Below are positions 32,870 to 47,400 of a stretch of DNA of 64,000 nt, in pieces. The position numbers and the translations under genes are program-made. Every line of letters starts with the position of its first letter. The first letter of the stretch is position 1. Origin of the DNA: Heliocidaris tuberculata (Eukaryota > Echinodermata > Echinoidea > Camarodonta > Echinometridae); the NCBI GenBank assembly GCA_025618425.1, contig CM046845.1, positions 33,630,277 to 33,694,276 of the forward strand. Direction: 5' to 3'. Below the pieces are notes generated by a model, which was not told the origin of the DNA, did no database searches, and saw only the letters and a list, made by a program, of their open reading frames with translations.

Positions 32870-35800
32870 CGCGTTTGTGTGATGTGTATGGGTGTGTGAG
32901 TGTGTGTGTTTGTATGTGATTGGCCTAAGTGTTTTTCCACAAATTGAAATGCAGTGCAATGTTATGCACTATAAGAATTATATATACTTTATAACTTTTG
33001 CATATTTCAATTTGGGTATTTGCTGAAATTTTGGAAAACTTTAACATTATAACCACTGTAATAAGGTTTACTTATGGAAATGCACTATAAAAATACACCT
33101 TTTAACTTTTGCATATTTCAATTTGGGTATTAGCTGAACTTTTGGAAAACTTTAACATTATAACCGCTGTAATAAGGTTTACTTTGAAATAGAATAAAAT
33201 CCAGAAAGAAGAAAACAAAATTTAAAAAATATATATTTTGCACATGTAGATCTCATCCCTCTTAAATAGAATTACACATTACAAATCAGGATATCCACAA
33301 AAAATGTAGTTTAACTCTGTTTCTGTATTTTGGTTGTAGATTTGTATACCTGCAGGCAGTCAGCCAACGTTGAAATGTCCATGAAAAATGGAACAGTCAC
33401 AAGGACTTCGGATTTAGAATATAGCTTATGAGAAATAAGATCAATTGTCATTTTCACCTTCCTTACAAAAAGATTACAAGAAGATACAATAAGAGAGAAT
33501 GGGAAATAAGTAAATACCGCCTCATCACCTTACAACCTATATATATTCCACATGAAACGTATAGGGGAAATATATTTTCTTTGACATATAGTCATTATAA
33601 TCATTTTCAGGCTCCCAGGGGCAAATACATGTAAGGTTGTGTGGAGAAATGACCCCTATTTATTTCTGGAAACCAAAGGCTCACAAAGATTTAGTATTTG
33701 AAATAGTTAGATATACTTCATGATGCATTGGACATTTAGATCAGCAGCAGTTATAATTTCCTTACCAAACGCGAGAGATGATTACAAACTTATTTTTTAC
33801 AATGGGTGTAATCGAGTTGACCGTTAAATTGGACTGTCTTGAATTTGTAATTTCCTGTCTTGAAATGACAGATGACAACCTTTCAAATGCCATTTTCTTC
33901 AAAAAGAGGCTATGAATACAATTATTTGCTATTGCTAGTCATGCTAGTGGTCAAATTTGATGCAGTATAAAATTGTTGAAATGTGCGTCAGACTGATATC
34001 AGTCAGCCAATGTAGAAAGTGTTTCTGTATTTTGATGAGATGTCTATAGTATAGTGGGTTTTTCACTTAACTTTAAATCACGCTTGAGGGTTCGAATCTT
34101 AGCCCGACACTACTTCCTATGGCAAGACATTAATCTACATTTGCCATTCTGCACCCAGGTGTACATGGATGCCTGATTATTATGCTAGAGCACTACCTAT
34201 TTGGCTGCTTGGCTGTGACCTTTATTATATTATCATCATCATTATCATCATCATTACCATCATCATCATCATCATTATCATCACCCTACTAAATGCATTA
34301 TGCCCGTCTTAACATATAACAGAACTAGTTTTTTTTTTTTTTTTCATTTTTATCCTTCTTTTTTTTAATCCTATGCATGAAGACTAGTATTTTTCCCTTG
34401 AATCTTTTTATTTTTCCCTTGAATCCTTTTATGATAATATATTCAATAAAGTAAAGCATTTATAATGTTGATATTCATGTCTTTTTCGTCTCCTCGATCA
34501 ATACTGATTATTTATGCACTTCTACCGTCAACTAATGAGGAGAGCCTCATACAGGATTGAAAAGGTGCCGGACCCCAGTCGTTAACTGGTGGTTTCCTTA
34601 CCTACTTACTCCTGCATTGCACGTTTTCTTTTATTTTTCTGTTGTATTCCTGAACATGAAATAAAACATAGATAAAAATGCGTTCTGTCCACATTATGAG
34701 TGTCCTTGTGTATTCAGCTAAAATAAAACTTTAATTAAAGTTTCAGAATTTATCGTTGATAATACAGAAATGCTTTTTTTTTTTCTCCAGGTTTCCACCA
34801 ATCTCCAGGCTATATGTGAGCAAAGAAATATGTCTGTTCTTGCATCAGAATCTTTCACAAATGATCCATCAGACGCAATCCAAAGGTTAAAGGTCAGTGT
34901 ACATTTCATTCTGAAACTCCAAACATGCGTGATGACTATACTTAGACGTTTTGAAACATTTTCCAATCAAATTAAAGAAGAGAGGATGGAAGACTGGCAC
35001 TTTGTAGAAAATTCGATGAATCTTGAACAAAATCACCCTGTCTGTCTGGCTACCTACCAAAAGATAAATAAAGATGTCAAGGCGTCAATTTTCTACCTAT
35101 CACCACTTCAAATGAAAAATTAAAATGTTTTAAAAAACAGCCCGCTACCATATTTAACAGATTTACTCAATCACAATGCTTTTTTGTTGTTGTTGTTGTT
35201 GTTGCTATTCGTACCATATTTGTATTTTTTAATTTTGCTTTCTATTCAAGCTTTTTGTCTGTCCCTCTTGAACAGCAAAAAGATGTCCGAATAATCGTGG
35301 GAAATTTCTACGAGAACACTGCACGGAAGGTCTTTTGCGAGGTAAATTAACTCTTCATTAATTGTAAAGCTCTTGCTGTATACATCGCATGGATTTAATG
35401 TCAATTAGACTACAGAATTTTTTTTTTCTATGCTTTTATTGTTTCTGACATTATGAACTTATATCTAAAGCCCACTGCGCACTATACAATCGACTGCGAT
35501 CTGATTTTGAAAATAAATCACAATAACATTAATGGGCATTAATTTTAACAAATAAAATCTTGCTGATTCAGTTTCTGAACAATAATACGAATACTTAACA
35601 TAGAATTTTGTGCGCTGTCAGCATTATACCCGGAAAAGGGTTAAATCCGTTTCAAATCGTATAGCCGATTTGGCCTCCCCTCTGACTAGAAAGCTCGCAA
35701 TAGGCTGTATTTTCAATTTTACTATCTGTATGATTATTCAGAAACTTAGGAAGAATATTTCATGTGTTTAAATCTTTATATCAAAAGCTATTACATTAAT

Positions 35801-38140
35801 TTCTTCCGAAATCGGATCGCAGACCGATCGTATAGTGTGCGGTGGGCTTAAATTCAATTCAATTCATTTTTATTGGTCCATGATATATAAAAACACATCG
35901 AAAATTAGCCTCCATTGGCTGAAAATAAATAAATCAAGATAAATAACATACATGAACATGTGAAATAATGAGACATATAAAAGAAGAAAAACTGTGCACG
36001 TGTACATGAATGATTTAAAAATCGAAAAATTGAAAAGACAAAAGACCAACTTCTAGTACACTTCAAAGGTCGGCCGAGGAAGGTCGCTGAGGGGAAGAGA
36101 AAACTAGTTATCTGGGGAGCGTTTCATGAAAGGACTTGTCAGATATTTTATCCGACAAATTTGCTCTCAGCCAATCACATGTAAGGATTGTTACTGAAGG
36201 TGTGAATCGAATAGACCGCTTCTGTAATGTATACAAATTTATGCACATAATTCTCCGAGCACCTAGTGACGAGCTATTCCATTAACCTGCTTTTTATAAA
36301 TGAGCCTCAATGCTTGGAATCCAGTTTGAATACATTATCTGTTGCTATGTCCGACAAGCCTCCGGCAAGCTTTCAGGTTGTCAAGAACAACCTTTGTTTG
36401 AAAGGTATGTATGAAATTTTCATACATTACCGAAGCGGTTCTATTGGGAACAAAAGAAAACCTGAAACGATTGCGAGTGGACTTTGGAACACAAAGGCGA
36501 ATACCTGCAACCCAAACGCAACCCAAATGCGAGTTCATTGCTGTTGATGTGCAGGGATACAAAATACAACTTATATTTTGTTCAAACATCTAGGTATGTT
36601 TCATAGATATTTAAATGTTTTTTGAAATATTTTTTCCATCCTCCTAAGCTCCACCCTAAAAAAAAAAAGCTCCAGATCTCATTTCTGTAATGACATAATC
36701 TGTCAATCATCAGTCAGCTACACTAACATTCTACAATAGATCACATTAAAAAAAAAAAAAAAATCTACAATAGGAGGTGGAATGTAACTTCCCTCAGCTC
36801 AGCACATACTCACAATAGAATTGCATGCTTTCAAACAATACCTCCTCATTACCATTCTTTTCCTGGTAATGCTACAGCATGTCTGACATAGCAATTCATA
36901 TGTATAGGCATTGTATGGTCTATTATAACAGATGGTCATCTCTGGCAAAGCTACATACCACTGTCTCTCCTTAGCTCACTAATGATAGACAGATGATGTC
37001 ATTGCAGGAATGAGATCTGGGACATTTTTTTAGGGTGGAGCTTAGCATGTTTGAGAAAATGATTTTAAAAATATTTTGCAAATTTATGGAACATATTTAG
37101 ATGTTTGAATAACAAAATATAAGTTGTATGCATCCCTGCACATCAACAGGAATCAACTTGCATTTGGGTTGCAGGGGACCTTTAAGTCATACCGCCGAAC
37201 CGAGCGATAACAACGTCTTGACTATGCATTCGCTGTAATGCAATCTCTTGTTTGTGGTCTGATGTTGATAAGGGCCCTGTTTCATAAAAATTTGTCATCA
37301 ATGACAAGTTGCAATAACTGTTATAAGCTACTGAAATCCTTGCATCTGATTGGCTGAAAGCAAATTTGTCGGTAAAAATTACCGACAAGGCAGTTGATGA
37401 AACGCCCCCTTGTTGTCGTTCTCCTCGGTGGGACTGCGGTATTAACTAACCTTTCTGATTATGGATGAATATCATAATTACCATCACTGTAATGAGTTCA
37501 AAATTTAAAGTCAATACCACCATTAAAGTACCATTAAAATACGTTTAGTTCAATCAATACTTAATTACAAAATTCTTCAGAATATCCACTTTTCTTTTTT
37601 GTATATCGGTGTTACCGGACTGAAGAATAACTGTCCTGTCCTGCATGTGAATTACCAATTTTTCTTGTTGAATTTATTGACATGGAAATGTCAATCAAAG
37701 TCGTTACCTGGCAAAAAAATCCGCGCTATTTGATAATCATACATGCAGATGGCCAAATTAAATCTTTTTTTTATAACGTAAAATTGAAAGGTACGGTACA
37801 GCAAGGACATGGACATTTAATCAACTAAATAAAATTAGATTCCCCTCTCCCTCTCTTCCCTTTTCTCCCTCTCCTTTTCTCCTTCTTTTCTCACTTTCTC
37901 ATACTTTCTCTATTTCTCCCTCTCTCTTTTCCTCTCCCTTCTTTTCTCTCTACATTTTGCTTCTCTTTGTCCCTCTCTCCCCTCTCAACATCTCTCCCCT
38001 CTCAACAATGTACCCGTAAGTGACTGCTCCAATACACGCCAAACGGTCTTCCCCTATTTATCATTATTATTATTATTATTATCGTATTATTATTATATAA
38101 TAAAATTATTATTCTAATTGTTATTAATATTATTATTATC

Positions 38141-38220
<80 letters not shown>

Positions 38221-38360
38221 CGTATTATTATTATTAAATTATAATAATTATTATTATTCTAATTATTATTAATATTATTATTATTATTATCGTATTTTTA
38301 TTAAATATAATAGTAATAATAATTATTATTATAATTATGATGATGATGATGATGATGATG

Positions 38361-38401
<41 letters not shown>

Positions 38402-41400
38402 CATTATTATTATTACTATTGTTGTTGTTGTTGTTGTTATTATATCATTTATATATTAATAAAATTCATGAAAATGCTAAACCTTCATTGTTCATTATCA
38501 TGACTCGGCCCTGGAAAACTGTGATTGGTTTCACGTGCTTCCAAGTCATTGTAAGTAAAGGGAACCAAGATAGCGATGAACTGTATTATTATAAAGTTCA
38601 ATTCATTTCGTATTACAATGTAATTACCAACAAACACTGACAGCAATGAAGTAAGAATTCTTTAAGCAACTTTCCCTTGTCTGTTATATGTATATCTTTG
38701 TATTTTTTTTGTATGTGTGTCTATGTTTGAGTGTTTTGATTTGATTTTTGATTTATTTATTCTCCACTGATGGGTTGGATTGCCCTTGTCAGCTAATTTT
38801 TTCAAATGGGTCCAGGAGTGTGTGTGGGTGTGATTGTGGATGTGTTTATGCTTGTGTATACTATTTAATTACCTATGATTATTTAAATGTCATATTGCCT
38901 TTATATTCGCATTCATATTTTTTTTCTGTCCTTTTATTATTTGTATTGTCACTTGATTGTTGTACATCTATGATTTATGTTGCCAAATTTGTAAACTGAT
39001 CCTTTCAGCTTGCTGTTGATCAGTAATTTTATATACCAATAAATAATAATAATAATAATAAAAACTTATAACGCCTCGATTCGTAACTTCATGAACATTG
39101 CAGTTACTGATCTCAAAATTCATGACAAACACCATGTCAATGGCCTTGGTTTATGAAAATTCTATGATTGACCCCTTCTTATAACCATTCAATATCGGTG
39201 ATGTGGAATTTAAATTGTCATGACGCATGCGACGGTTTCTATATTGGGAATGTATAATGATTGTGTATGCCTGAAGAAAAATCACAACTGAATCTACTTA
39301 AATCTCACACCACAACGCTGAAACTAAATTTACAGGTGAAAATATTCCGCTGAATTACCAAGCATTTTGTGATGGGTGGGTGTAATTTTTCCTTCCCAAT
39401 ATTCCCAAACCAAGGAAAGAACCGTTGCGACGAAGAAAATGCCTTAAAAATTATTCAATTTTGATCCTTGTGCCAGTATCTTGATATCATATTTTCTTAT
39501 ACTAACAATAAAAGATGCCTGGAAAGATCACACAGATTATGCGTATTCTAACGTCCTTTCTTGTAAATTGAAAATAATTAATGTAACAGATCTGGAGAAA
39601 ATGAATTGAATGTTTAATCGTGGATAATGATGATAAACAATGCTACATTTTACGTGCGCACATTATCCATGTAATATGTGTAAAGGGAATCTCAAAGTGA
39701 CACTGGCTTTCGCCCAAGCTGCATGCCAAGAAACATTATATAAAGACTTTGTAGGATTATTAACCTTTGAATTATTGAGGTCTCTATAAAAATAGCCTAA
39801 AGGGCCTATCTAATGTGCTTACCCTTTTTTAATGAAACATATATATTGACATCTATTTTGTTAAGTTTTTAAACTGTTATCAATACGGCCTTACCTGAGT
39901 AAATTATCACCGCGTAACTGAACAATCATAGTAATAATAATAATAATAATAAGTAGCAATTTATATAGCGCCTTTTCCACTGGATACAAAGCGCTTTGAG
40001 CTAAAATGTATAGAAGTTACCGTGAATTCATATCCAAATCTAATCAAATTTTACTCCCATTGAAGGCTTACAGGCGCAAACTCTACGGTGCTGCGCATGT
40101 GTGGTTCCTGGTAGGATATTACACCCCTCACTGGCAGCATCGTGTGGACCCAGGGGAGATAGATTGCACACCTGAGGAGATCTTATCGGCTAGCGAGGGG
40201 TACCTTACTGCTACCTGGAGTATGAATGGAAGAGAAGAAAAACCAACCTTTACAGGACGTGTAAGTATCTGTTCTATTCCATTAAAGGAGAAATTACCCT
40301 TTAGTTTACCCGAATAGAAACAGGAAAAATTAAAGAAATAAATTAATGAAAGTTTGAGGAAAATTCGTAAAAGAATTAAAATGTTATGATTTTTTGAAAG
40401 TTAAGATCCGTGCATAATGGGTGAAATCTTTTGTTGGCATTCAACCATGTTGTTTTAGGTCAAACAGATAAAACTTTACAGTAGTTGTTTACAAAGTATT
40501 TTCAAAATATTTTTTCTCCATTTCATTCACTGATTACTGAATACTAAATATTGGAAGATGACAAGGGTATACAAACTTTGGTCATGATAGATCTAGTATG
40601 AAATCGCTTAATGTTTATTACCACCTTCATAATCAATCACACACAACCAACAGTTCCGTTTTGTTTTAATTTCTGCAAGAGTTCTTTAAATGGGCCTAAC
40701 AAAATTCTTATGACATTTTAACATTTCTAGACGCCTTAGGAATTGTAGTTTTTGATTGCTTTTTACAAGATTTCCTAAGATATACGTAACAAATTCTTTA
40801 TCCTATAAAATATAAATATTACCAGAAGCCTCCTGAATTTCGATTTTGTGTTTTCTTTAAGCAAGATATCCTTAAATAGGCCTCACAAAATTCTTTTATC
40901 GTGACATTTTTAAATTTCTAGACGCCACAGGAAGTTCGGTTTTGTTTTACTTTTTTTTGCAAGATTTTCTTAAATATATCTATATAGTAACAAAATTATT
41001 TATCCTATAAAATTCAAATACGTGTATTTCCAGACGCCTCAGGAGTTTCGCCTTTTTTACATACTTTTCGCAAGATTTCTTTGATAGGCATAACATAATT
41101 CTTATCTTGTTACATTTAAACATGACCAGACTGCTCAGGAGTTTCGGGATGACATGGCAGCCATATTAGGTCACGTTATTGATCTAGACGGACAGGACGT
41201 GGCGGCAAACGCACATGATGCAATGTGGGCAATCGCATTGGGACTCAATGCATCCATCCCCGACATAGCACCACGCACACTTGAACAATATTCCTACGGT
41301 GATCAAGAAATGGCGGATATATTCAAGGCAAACATTGAACAGGTCCAGTTTGATGGCGTGTCGGTGAGAAGAACACATTTTCTTTATTTTGTCTTTATTT

Positions 41401-44400
41401 TTTCAACACTTTTCACTAGTATAGCTGATCCATGAAAGGTATACATTCGTTTTATCGGACAATATTTCATATTTCGAATTGCGTTAACTTTGACCACAGA
41501 CGTCTTTCCGCATATATAAGATTCAACTCAAAAGGTTGTGGTTATGTTTCTCATAGACAATGCGTGGTTGCCTGACATTATTTCGTTGCTTCAAATCCAG
41601 TCCATACAAAATCACTAATGTAGAATAATTATCACCATAACAGGCATTGCGAAATAGAACCTGAATACGCAAAATGAAGTAACACTAAATTCCATGAGAA
41701 ATCGATATGATTCTGCTGACGTACAACAGTTATCATGATTATGTCCCTGAGGTTCGTTTCCAACGTGGAATCCAAAAAGACCTCTCACATTTAATAACCC
41801 CACCTAGCAGGGAAGTTGGACCTATTCAAACACTCTTTCTGAAAATACAGTGAAATGGTTCTTTCCACTTTGAATGATCTTTTATTGCCAGGCGACCTCA
41901 GTAAATAATGCGGATAAAACAAGAAATACAAAATCGGCTCCGTCCGAATGGGCTCAAATTAAGAATCTCGCTCTCTGAAAATATACCAATCAAACAATAG
42001 TTCATAACAAGAAACATGTTTTTTGTAATTATTGACTTTTAGTTAAATTAACCTAGTTTCTTTGAATGAAACTGCACGTCAGAACCAAAGAACGTTTAGG
42101 TCTAAATATAACGAAACGTAAAGAAAACCTGTATAAAGAGGGATACAGAGAGATAATGTACAAGTGCGAGGCATCTTTTATAAGGGGAGAGTGTTTGAGA
42201 GACAGACAGACAGAGACAGACAGACAGAGACAGACAGAGAAAGAGATACAGAGAGAGAGAATGACAACAAAAAACTTGAGTAAACAGTGACGCCTTACTC
42301 GTTAAATATTGCATTTTATATTACCATGGTAGCAAGATTTTGTACGTCAAGGAGATGATGTCTCGCGTTAAAAAAAAAATTTGCAATCGAGCGAAGCAAA
42401 TACTCTTTTTTGATATATACCATGTATAGTTTTAAGATTTGCAGTAAGAGGTTTAAAAAGTTCCCAGGTCTAGAAATTCGCTGTAAAAAAGTTCATATCC
42501 TCCCGAAATGTTTATCGTGTGGGGAGTTTGTGTGGGTTTTCGAGCGCACGTTTGTGGGTATATGTGTGTGTGTGTGTGTGTGTGCGTGGGTGTTGGTGTG
42601 GTGTGTGTGTGTGTGTGTGTGTGGGTAAGGTAATGTCGACAGCCCTGTGTGACAGTAGTGCTTACTAATAATTGTCCGATAAAATCGTGTACATGTACTT
42701 GCATAATCTCAACTTTCTTTTCGTTTCTTTGCTGTATTCATTTTCAGTTGTATTTTATTACATTGTATTTTATTACATTGTATTATCATTCATATCATAT
42801 TGTATAAATAGTGCATGGTCTATCATGCACTATACTGGATTATGTGCACGACAAATGCAGTTTTGTTTCACCGAGGCCACAGGCTGAGGTGAAATAGACC
42901 AGCACGAGGGATAATTTAGTGTTTGGAGTTCATATAGTCCAGTAATGGTGCATAGATAAAACATGTATTAACTGTTAGAGTAAATAGACCCCTAGATCTA
43001 TAACTGTTATTATACTATTAATACATGGTTGGGAGTGCGTTAGTGCGATCTGGCAACACAAAGGTTTTTATCGTGGTGTACTAACGCACGAGGCGTAGCC
43101 GAGTGTGTTAGACATCACGATAAAAACCTGCGTGTTGCTGGATCGCACTAATGCACGACCTCACAACCATGTATTAAAAGTTTTATAAAACGGGTCTACA
43201 GTCTTAGTGTTTTCTTACAATCTTAGTGTTTGATCCGGATTAGCCGTGCGTTAGTCCCCTCGCCGTGCGTTATCACTTTTTTTTTTGCACGGTCACGTGG
43301 TGTTATTTGACCAATCAGGATGGCTACATTCTTGAACCCGTTTTATAATGCGTATTAATCAAAGTTATAGTGCACGATCGTGCACTATAACAATTTTTTG
43401 CACGTCACGTGATGCGAATCTAACCAATCACATCGCGTATTATACATACACTATTTACTATAATATTGCATTGTGTTATATCATTTCCTATTATATTTTA
43501 TTGTATTGCATTATATGTATGTGTCCTTTTGTGTTGTATTGCATTGTGTTTCTCTGCAATCAGGGGCGTCGCTAGAACATTTTGAATGGGGGGATGTGAC
43601 ACCGAAATTTGCCGACAAAAATGCTGCACCCTAATCCCCCCCCCCCTCAAAAAAAAAAAAAAAGAAAATCACAGATGTAGAGATCTTGATCATACAGGCC
43701 CATTTTTGCAAGGAGGGGGCTTACGCTTTTCGACCGAATATCAATTTTTCAATTTCTAAATTGTAAAAACTTTTTGTAGAGAAAATGTAAAGAAGTTACA
43801 TACAGAAGTTACATAATCATCTGGGAATCTTGCTGCCAAAATGTGAGGATATTCTGGCACCTAACTTTGCTTACCGAATATGAAGTGGTGGTTGCCCGAA
43901 TGTCCTCGGAGGAGGGGGGCTGCAGCCTATTGCTGAAGGGGGACGCCTTTTGCCCGAACATCAACTTTCCAGTGATTTCTAAATTTTTGCGAGCGAGCGA
44001 AATTGTTAAAACTTTTTTGTAGAGAAAATGTACAGAAGTTACATAGAGAAGTTATAATTATCTGGTAACCTCGCTGCCCAAATATGTGGATATTCTGGCA
44101 CCTAACTTCGCTTCCCGAATATGAAGTGGTGGTTGCCCGAATATCGGAACTTTGAAAATTCTCGGGGGGGGGGGGCTGCAGCTTATTGCCAAAGGGGGAC
44201 ACCTTTTGCCCGAATATCAATTTTCCAATGTTTCTGCGAGCGAGCGAAGCGAGCTAGCAAAAAAATTGGCCAGTTTTTCCTTCTTCATCGTTCCTTCCCT
44301 TTTTCTTTCCTTCTTTTCTTTGTTTTTTCTCATTTCCTTTCCCTTTTCTTTTTTTTTTCTTTTTTCTTCTCCTTTCTCTTTTCTCCTTTTCCCTTTCCTC

Positions 44401-47400
44401 TTCCCTCTCCCTTCCCCCCTCCTTTGTTTAAAATTTGCCGACAGAGGTGGCGCATTTGCCGACAGCAATTTTGAGTGGGGGTGTGACACCCCCCCCCCCC
44501 GCTAGCGGCGCCAGTGTCTGCAATGCTAATATAAAGCAAATTTCCACAATGTGTGGACCATGTATATATTCTATTTATTATTAGCAATTATCAGTTTATT
44601 TATTCATTATCTCTGTAGGGCCCAGTGAGTTTCTCATCGGTTGGAGATCGGATTGGTGTCTTTCTCGTGGAACAGAATCGAGGTAAAGTGGGGCGGCATA
44701 GTAATTCAATTGTGCATTTTGTGATAAAAGCACCAAATTTGGCACACAGGTAGATGAATATATTTAAAGTAAAACTGGATATTGAGCCATCTGGAATTCG
44801 GGTCATGGGGCCCGTTGTGCCCATTAAAAAAAAAATCTACTTTTTAAATCTAAAATTGGGATATTTTACTTAATTTAGGTTGTATGAAATATACTGAATT
44901 ATCACTCTAAAAAATCCCGGGTCAGATTTGACCCGGAAATCAGTCCGTTGGGGCCACACTCCGTTCCGGGTCAAAAATGACCCGGAATAAGGTCCAATGT
45001 GACCATTTCTGGGTCAGATCTGGTCCTTTCTGTGTTACATCGGACCTAATTCCGGGTCATTTTTGACCCGGAACGGAGTGTGGCCCCAACGGACTGATTT
45101 CCGGGTCAATCTGACCCGGGATTTTTAAGAGTGTATATATTTCATGTATTTAAACCTCAAAAAAAAGCCCCAGGTGCCCATTTTTTTTTTTAAATAAAGG
45201 TCCATTTTGTATATGTCAATGGGAGATAAAAGTATTGAATTGTAAAATACGTGTAAAAAGATTCTAACTGTGATCAGGGAAACATTACCTCGTTTAAAAT
45301 TGACAAAATAGTTGGTACAGGTGCCCAATATTGAAAAAAGGGCCCAAAACACACTTAATTGTAAAGTTAAGTAAGATCTTAATTATTTTGTGTGTGTGAT
45401 AAAAGCACCAAATTCGGAACAAAGATAGATGAGTATGTTATACGCAAAATTTGATAATGAGCCATATAAATTTCTGCACAGGGGGCCCCATAGCGATCAT
45501 CTTTCAAAATGTCTGTATGTTGTGCCTCTCCTGTAATTAGTCAGAGTCAAGGTACTATAAGACCTATCAAATCTAATTTAGGCGTACTGTACTATGTTTG
45601 ATTTCATTTTTTAAAATTATTATTATTTACCGGGCCTCAGGGCAGCAAGAATGAAATGTGGCTTAAGTGTCCTTTTGCGATTTTAAGGCCCATGAAAAAA
45701 AAAACAGTCGAATCTTAAATAAGAAAAATTAAATTCATTGATATTCAGATGTGATGTGACAGATACATAACTAAGCTTATGAGGGCCCACACTGACCTAA
45801 GGAAAATGGCTTATGTCCCCATTCCTTGAATAATGGGCCTATTGCAGGGAAGACACTGAGCCGTCAACTACATATAAAATATTTCAAAGCGTGATCTAGA
45901 AGATACATTGCCTGATGTGAAGTTGTACGGCACAGGTCCCCAGTTTGGCAAATAGCCCATAGTTTTGCACGGAATATATCATAGAGATTCTTTCTTTTCG
46001 TGAAAACCGCTAAATATAATTCTGTATCATACCTATATGGGACATACAAGCTAACCTTGAAATTCTATCCAGTGCTGTAATCGCCTTTTCATGTTTAATA
46101 AATGGTGATGAGATAAATTCATTAGTATGTTCATTATTGTTCATCATAGTGCAAAGCTAAAATTTAAAATGTCTAAATGCTAATGAATTTATCTCATCGA
46201 CATTTATTAAACATGTTTAATTTCATCTTTAATAAATGGCGATGAGATAATTTCATTAGTATGTTCATCGTAGTGCAAGGCTAAAATTTGAAATGCCTAA
46301 ATGCTAATAAATTTATCTCATCGCCTTTTATTACACATGAAAAGGCGATGATCATACAGCACTGGATAGAATGTCAAGGTTAGCTTATACACTGTAAAAA
46401 AAAAAAAGATAGAGTCATGAATCGCAGACTATGTGCAAAATAATTCTGACTGTGATCAGGCAAAGACGGCCTTCTCTAAAATGTGCAAAACACATGTACG
46501 TTGGCACGGTCAAACAGGTGCCCATTCTGAAAAAAAGGGCCCAAAATATACAAATGTGTAAATAAGATTTCAAATCTTTGATTTCATTTTAAAATTGGTA
46601 GACAACTAGTTTTCAAGATCATAGGACTCACCCTCTTCAAATTGGGCATGGGTCCAGAGATCATGAAAGACAAATCTTGTACAGTCTGATTTAGTTTCAT
46701 CGCTTATCATCGAAAAGTTAAGGATCGCCCATTAAACCCTTTCAAAGACACATTTTATTGTAACCCATCATAATTTCATACTATACCAATATAGACCTGT
46801 TTACTAATTTTATGCCTACTTCCTGAACAAAAGTTTCTCTTGACGACTCAAAAGCTTGCCAGATACTTGCCCAACATAGCAACAACTAATGTATGCAAAA
46901 TGGATTCCATCCATAGAGATGCCATTATGAATAGCAGGTGCATTAAATAGTTGGTAACTAAGGATTCTGGAGAGAAACATGCATAAACTGAAATACATTA
47001 GGAAACAGGTCTATTGAATATGCTTCTCCTTATATGATTGAATCTTTGTTCTTATTCGATGTCATTTCACCTTTTTGTTATTGTTATATTGCAATATGTA
47101 GTTGAGTACATCTGCAATATTAGCAATATGAATTTACAGTTATTATTATCGTTATCATTTGTTTAATGCCTAACTTCCCGTATATAGTTTTCATTCATCT
47201 AAAATAAAATCTTGTATCAACATAACACCACTTAATTTATAATTGAAGACGAACCACATAGCAACATTTTTTGCAATTATGTTATATAATTTACTATTGT
47301 AAAAATGTTTGTTTGACAGAAACTGGAAAAAATGAAAGAATATTGAAATAAATATCATTCTCTTTCTCCAAAAAATGAAGTTTATTGTTTATATGACTTC

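Noticed and set aside
34893..35123. Plus frame continuing receptor exon 4 for about 75 more residues
   Set aside because: It runs past a GTCAGT donor and loses similarity; exon 5 supplies the expected DVRIIVG block in phase.
40071..40075. Alternative acceptor TTACAG just inside receptor exon 6
   Set aside because: Would break the phase 0 junction with exon 5; TGAAG at 40061-40065 keeps the frame and the A-Y-R-R-K-L match.
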